From positions 6,758,001-6,822,000 of the forward strand of contig NZ_CP107935.1 in NCBI RefSeq assembly GCF_036038375.1: 64,000 nucleotides of DNA, written 5' to 3'. The position numbers and the translations under genes are program-made. Positions 61,022 through 64,000 of this stretch are shown here, piece by piece. Every line of letters begins with the position of its first letter. Position 1 is the stretch's first letter. The notes under the pieces were generated by a model, which was not told the origin of the DNA, did not search any database, and saw only the letters and a program-made list of their open reading frames with translations. This DNA comes from Streptomyces sp. NBC_00414. Its GTDB lineage: Bacteria; Actinomycetota; Actinomycetes; Streptomycetales; Streptomycetaceae.

Positions 61022-62310
61022 TAATAGCCTCCGGAAGGCGCGTTCCAGGGTTCGCCGTTGCTTGGTGCCTCGAAGGAACCGGGCAGCGTCTCAGTGGCGG
61101 GACCGCTGTTGTACGTGTCGTTCGGGTTGTACGTACCGAGGGGGTCGTTCGTCTCACCGGTGTTGTACAAGTCACTCCCGCCGTACGAGGCGCCCGGCGG
61201 AGGAGTGTCATAGGAAACGGCACTGAATGCGCCCGTGTCGTAGTTCGGCCCGTCGGTGCGCGGCGGGGCCTCGTACAGCGGCGGCGACGGGGCCGGCCAG
61301 CGGGTGCCGGTGTTGCCGTCGGTGCGCGGCATCGCCTCGGTGGGCTGCATGTCGATCGGCATCTGCATGGGCCGGGTCGCCTCGGGGATCATCGGCTCCT
61401 GGCCGCGCGGCGTGCTGGAGACGGCCCGGTAGGCGGCCGCGAAGCCGCCGGTGTCGGTGAGCGAGCCGGTGTCCGTGAACGACCCGGCGGCCGGGAAGGC
61501 CCCGGTGTCCCGTGCGCCGGAACGCTGCTGGGGGATCGGCTGGTCGGGGAAGCCGGGCCGGCCGCCCTTCGGGGCCTCGGCGGCACGGCGTGCCGGGGGC
61601 TCCTCGCGGAAGGACCTGTTGTTGCCGTTGTCGAGCAGGGCCAGGACGCGCTTGGCGACCTTCCGCTTGAACGGCAGGGGGGCCGCACGCAGGGCGAGTG
61701 CTCCCATGACGGCGGCCAGGGCGAGGCTGTAGAGGATCACGAAGACCGGCTTCGCCTCGCGTCCGGCGAAGAGGCCGTGGACCAGGGCAGCGCACCAGGC
61801 GGGGTAGGCCAGCATGTGCACCGCGCGCCAGCGGGCGGCGACCTCCGCGGGGGACGCAAACCTGCTGCGCAGTGCGCCGGTGAGAGCGGTGAGGATCATC
61901 AGGAGGCCGGCCAGGGTGCCGAATCCGATGAGCTGGCCCGTGCCGGTGACACCCAGGCCGAAGGGGACGAAGACCGCGATCGCGGAGACGTGGTCGAGGA
62001 AGAGCTTGACCGTGACGTGCAGCACCAGGAAGCCGACCGAGCTCACCGCGGTCGTGCGGTGCACGGCCTGGGCTATCAGGCGCTGGCGGGTGTTGAGGAA
62101 GACCCGGTCGGTGGCGACCAGTCCCCAGAGGACCGAGCAGGTCAGGGCGACGAGGGACAGCACGCCCGCGCCGAAGTTGATGAAGTCACGGAATGCGTCA
62201 CCTCCGACGATGACGCTGACGGGTATGAGCAGCAGAACGGCAGCCATCACTCCGCCCTGGACCGAGCGACTCGGCCGGGAGAGCGTGCTGTTGTTGCGGC
62301 GAGAGTTCAT
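61021..62310 (-). CDS. b-type cytochrome / ferric-reductase-like membrane protein
   Basis: 429 residues. Six or so helices in the first 210 residues carry two histidine pairs, H84/H98 and H165/H178, with the 12-13 residue spacing of bis-heme ferric-reductase-like transmembrane domains. The remaining 220 residues are a disordered cytoplasmic tail rich in Pro, Gly, Thr and Tyr, with repeated DTG triplets (RDTGAF, FTDTGS, LTDTGG, YDTGAF). The coupled NuoF-like gene would supply electrons from the cytoplasm, giving a transmembrane electron transfer module. Acceptor unknown. ATG at 62310 with GGAG upstream. Confidence 0.83.
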   Translation of the reverse strand: MNSRRNNSTLSRPSRSVQGGVMAAVLLLIPVSVIVGGDAFRDFINFGAGVLSLVALTCSVLWGLVATDRVFLNTRQRLIAQAVHRTTAVSSVGFLVLHVTVKLFLDHVSAIAVFVPFGLGVTGTGQLIGFGTLAGLLMILTALTGALRSRFASPAEVAARWRAVHMLAYPAWCAALVHGLFAGREAKPVFVILYSLALAAVMGALALRAAPLPFKRKVAKRVLALLDNGNNRSFREEPPARRAAEAPKGGRPGFPDQPIPQQRSGARDTGAFPAAGSFTDTGSLTDTGGFAAAYRAVSSTPRGQEPMIPEATRPMQMPIDMQPTEAMPRTDGNTGTRWPAPSPPLYEAPPRTDGPNYDTGAFSAVSYDTPPPGASYGGSDLYNTGETNDPLGTYNPNDTYNSGPATETLPGSFEAPSNGEPWNAPSGGY

Positions 62311-62559
62311 GGGGCAACTCCGAACAGTTCGGGAAAGCGGTCCCGCTGCCGCACTCTAGGTCGAGCCATACCGAGGAGTACGAGGTTTGAGTTATATCGC
62401 TGTTATCAAAGGGCGGCGAGGGAGTTGTGATGTCCCTTAGCGGCCCTTACGCGAAGTAACCTTTGACCTTTGTCCAGCGTTTGCCGACGCGGCGCGGGGA
62501 GCGACACTCAGTGCCGGAGCGTAGCCGAAAGCGCGTCGCGGCCCGCTCGGCCGCTGCGG

Positions 62560-62565
62560 TACCCT
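62560..62565 (+). promoter_or_regulatory. -10 of the leuS leader transcript
   Basis: TACCCT ends 6 nt before the leader-peptide ATG at 62572, so the leader peptide would be translated from a leaderless 5' end. Confidence 0.6.
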
Positions 62566-62571
62566 GACGCC

Positions 62572-62610
62572 ATGCGTGCCGTACGCCTTCTGCTTAGTGA
62601 GCCGCGCTGA
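62572..62610 (+). CDS. leuS leader peptide (12 aa, three consecutive Leu codons)
   Basis: Reads MRAVRLLLSEPR followed by TGA, with Leu codons CTT CTG CTT at 62587-62595. CTT is a rare codon in this GC-rich genome, which would make the ribosome sensitive to leucyl-tRNA supply. Its own stop overlaps the 5' side of alternative RNA structures, and an intrinsic terminator follows 46 nt later. Together these are the hallmarks of ribosome-mediated attenuation. Confidence 0.8.
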   Translation: MRAVRLLLSEPR

Positions 62611-62653
62611 TCAATCCCGGTCGTCGGAGAACCGCGACCGGCATCGGCGCGGC
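62601..62653 (+). promoter_or_regulatory. Mutually exclusive pairings of the leuS attenuator
   Basis: GCCGCGC (62601-62607, end of the leader peptide) is exactly complementary to GCGCGGC (62647-62653) just before the terminator stem. Between them CCGGTCG (62617-62623) pairs with CGACCGG (62635-62641). Ribosome position on the Leu codons would decide which forms. The exact antiterminator is inferred. Confidence 0.6.
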
Positions 62654-62655
62654 GC

Positions 62656-62679
62656 CCCCTCCTGTGCGAGGGGTTTTTT
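62656..62679 (+). terminator. leuS attenuator terminator
   Basis: CCCCTC (62656-62661) / GAGGGG (62668-62673), loop CTGTGC, followed by six T (62674-62679). T-runs are rare in this sequence, which makes the site stand out. Confidence 0.85.
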
Positions 62680-62726
62680 CATTTCCTGAGCCGCTGGCAG
62701 AGACGATCGATGGAGCTTTGAGGATC

Positions 62727-64000
62727 ATGAGCGAGACGAACACCGCTGCCTCCGAGGCGGCAGCGCCGCACCGCTACACGGCTGCCATGGCCGAGCAGAT
62801 CGAGGCACGCTGGCAGGACGTATGGGACGCCGAGAACACCTACGCGGCACCCAACCCGAAGGGTGACCTGGCAGGTGACCCCGGGCTGGTCGCCAAGCCC
62901 AAGAAGTTCATCATGGACATGTTCCCGTACCCCTCCGGTACGGGCCTGCACGTCGGTCACCCGCTGGGCTACATCGCCACCGATGTGTACGCCCGGTACC
63001 AGCGCATGACCGGCCACAACGTCCTGCACACGCTGGGCTTCGACGCCTTCGGCCTGCCCGCCGAGCAGCACGCCGTGTCCACGGGCGAGCACCCCCGGAT
63101 CACCACCGAGGCGGCCATCGGCAACATGAAGTCCCAGCTGCGCCGTCTGGGCCTGGGCCACGACAAGCGCCGGTCCTTCGCGACGATCGACCCGGACTAC
63201 TACAAGTGGACCCAGTGGATCTTCCTGCAGATCTTCAACTCCTGGTACGACGCCGAGGCCGACAGGGCCCGCCCGATCGCCGAACTGGTCGCACAGTTCG
63301 AGAGCGGTGAACGCGCGCTGCCCGGCGGACGTATCTGGAGTGAGCTGACTCACGCCGAGCGCGCCGACGTCCTGTCCGACCACCGTCTGGCGTACGCCTC
63401 CGACGCGCCCGTCAACTGGTGTCCCGGCCTGGGCACCGTCCTGGCGAACGAGGAGGTCACCGCCGACGGCCGCTCCGAGCGCGGCAACTTCCCCGTCTTC
63501 AAGGCCAAGCTGCGCCAGTGGAACATGCGCATCACCGCCTACGCCGACCGACTGCTGAACGACCTGGACGCACTGGACTGGCCCGAGGCCATCAAGCTGC
63601 AGCAGCGCAACTGGATCGGCCGTTCCGAGGGCGCCCGCGTCGACTTCCCCATCGACAGCGACGCCATCCCGGTCTTCACCACGCGCCCGGACACGCTGTT
63701 CGGCGCGACCTACATGGTGCTGGCCCCCGAGCACCCGCTGGTCGAGAAGTTCACCCCGGCCGCCTGGCCCGAGGGCACCCACGACGTCTGGACGGGGGGC
63801 CACGCCACCCCGACCGAGGCCGTCGCCGCCTACCGCGCGCAGGCCGCCTCGAAGTCGGACGTCGAGCGGCAGGCCGAGGCCAAGGACAAGACGGGCGTCT
63901 TCATCGGCGCGTACGCGACCAACCCGGTCAACGGCGAGCAGGTCCCCGTCTTCATCGCCGACTACGTCCTGATGGGCTACGGCACCGGCGCGATCATGGC
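62727..64000 (+). CDS. leuS: Leucyl-tRNA synthetase (C-terminal part beyond window)
   Basis: Class Ia synthetase; 424 complete codons are visible. The HIGH-type motif HVGH lies in YPSGTGLHVGHPLGY near residues 72-86, followed by GFDAFGLPAEQHA. The editing (CP1) domain begins around FTTRPDTLFGATYMV near 316, with the Thr-rich specificity region intact. KMSKS would lie outside the window. ATG at 62727 follows GGAGCTTTGAGGATC. It is controlled by the leader described above. Confidence 0.97.
   Translation, partial: MSETNTAASEAAAPHRYTAAMAEQIEARWQDVWDAENTYAAPNPKGDLAGDPGLVAKPKKFIMDMFPYPSGTGLHVGHPLGYIATDVYARYQRMTGHNVLHTLGFDAFGLPAEQHAVSTGEHPRITTEAAIGNMKSQLRRLGLGHDKRRSFATIDPDYYKWTQWIFLQIFNSWYDAEADRARPIAELVAQFESGERALPGGRIWSELTHAERADVLSDHRLAYASDAPVNWCPGLGTVLANEEVTADGRSERGNFPVFKAKLRQWNMRITAYADRLLNDLDALDWPEAIKLQQRNWIGRSEGARVDFPIDSDAIPVFTTRPDTLFGATYMVLAPEHPLVEKFTPAAWPEGTHDVWTGGHATPTEAVAAYRAQAASKSDVERQAEAKDKTGVFIGAYATNPVNGEQVPVFIADYVLMGYGTGAIM

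Larger units (their letters stand above)
62311..62726. other. Divergent regulatory region cytochrome b / leuS
   Basis: 416 bp. Left part: probable minus-strand promoter with TAGAGT near 62354-62359. Right part: -10 at 62560-62565, leader peptide 62572-62610, alternative hairpins and terminator to 62679, then the leuS ribosome-binding region. Confidence 0.7.

Overview
The window is high-GC DNA with GTG starts almost as common as ATG, strong third-position GC bias, spaced Shine-Dalgarno sites or leaderless starts, and the gene order of the actinobacterial clp-valS-folC-mre-rne-obg-pro-nadD-leuS region. Several protein families here are typical of Streptomyces, and from memory the order resembles the S. 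coelicolor SCO262x to SCO257x region, with the core order rpiB-nei-tig-clpP1-clpP2-clpX-valS-folC-ndk-rne-rplU-rpmA-obg-proA-nadD-rsfS also seen in Mycobacterium. This was not checked against a database. I see no phage, transposon, CRISPR array or biosynthetic cluster; it looks like core chromosome.

Layout. 1-8.6 kb: partial amino-acid permease (minus), rpiB, a Nei/Fpg-type DNA glycosylase, an Eis-like acetyltransferase, a membrane PP2C phosphatase, a CPA2 antiporter, a SpoT-like HD protein and an acyltransferase-3 membrane protein. 9-11 kb: a tiny membrane protein, an alpha/beta hydrolase preceded by a perfect 10-bp tandem repeat, tRNA-Gly and tRNA-Pro. 11-16 kb: the proteostasis block tig, clpP1, clpP2, clpX. 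17-22.8 kb: valS, folC, a DUF4233-like membrane protein, ndk. 23-29.5 kb: the lateral-wall/shape operon mreB-mreC-mreD-pbp2-rodA. 29.6-40 kb: CYTH-CHAD protein, a B12/radical-SAM protein, an unusual tryptophan-repeat membrane protein, a DUF2344 protein and a very long RNase E. 40-44 kb: secreted PLD-like protein, rplU, rpmA, obg. 44.6-50.2 kb: a TagF-like glycerophosphotransferase-type membrane protein, proB, a small conserved protein, proA. 50.3-58 kb: two related single-pass membrane proteins, an M48 protease, two mini membrane proteins, nadD, an LCP/LytR_C protein, rsfS, a histidine phosphatase. 58.2-59.3 kb: two identical tRNA-Ala genes flanking two small cysteine-rich genes. 59.4-62.3 kb: a NuoF-like/ferredoxin fusion coupled to a b-type cytochrome. 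62.6-64 kb: leuS (partial) behind an apparent leucine attenuator.

How the genes work together. Most are housekeeping: translation (valS, leuS, tRNAs, rplU, rpmA, obg, rsfS), protein folding and turnover (tig, clpPPX), elongation or sporulation wall synthesis (mre, pbp2, rodA), proline synthesis (proBA), folate and NAD cofactors (folC, nadD), RNA decay (rne). The less ordinary content is (i) the leuS leader-peptide/terminator, (ii) the 11-residue tryptophan repeats in the 33.3-34.7 kb gene, (iii) the electron-transfer pair with lost NADH-pocket and cluster ligands, (iv) a pair of membrane proteins sharing a cytoplasmic SVVFDE motif, (v) a degenerate LCP protein, and (vi) a family of about 15 intergenic copies of GGGGCGCGGGGAACTGCGC. 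Gene-poor stretches mostly hold hairpin terminators and these dispersed repeats.
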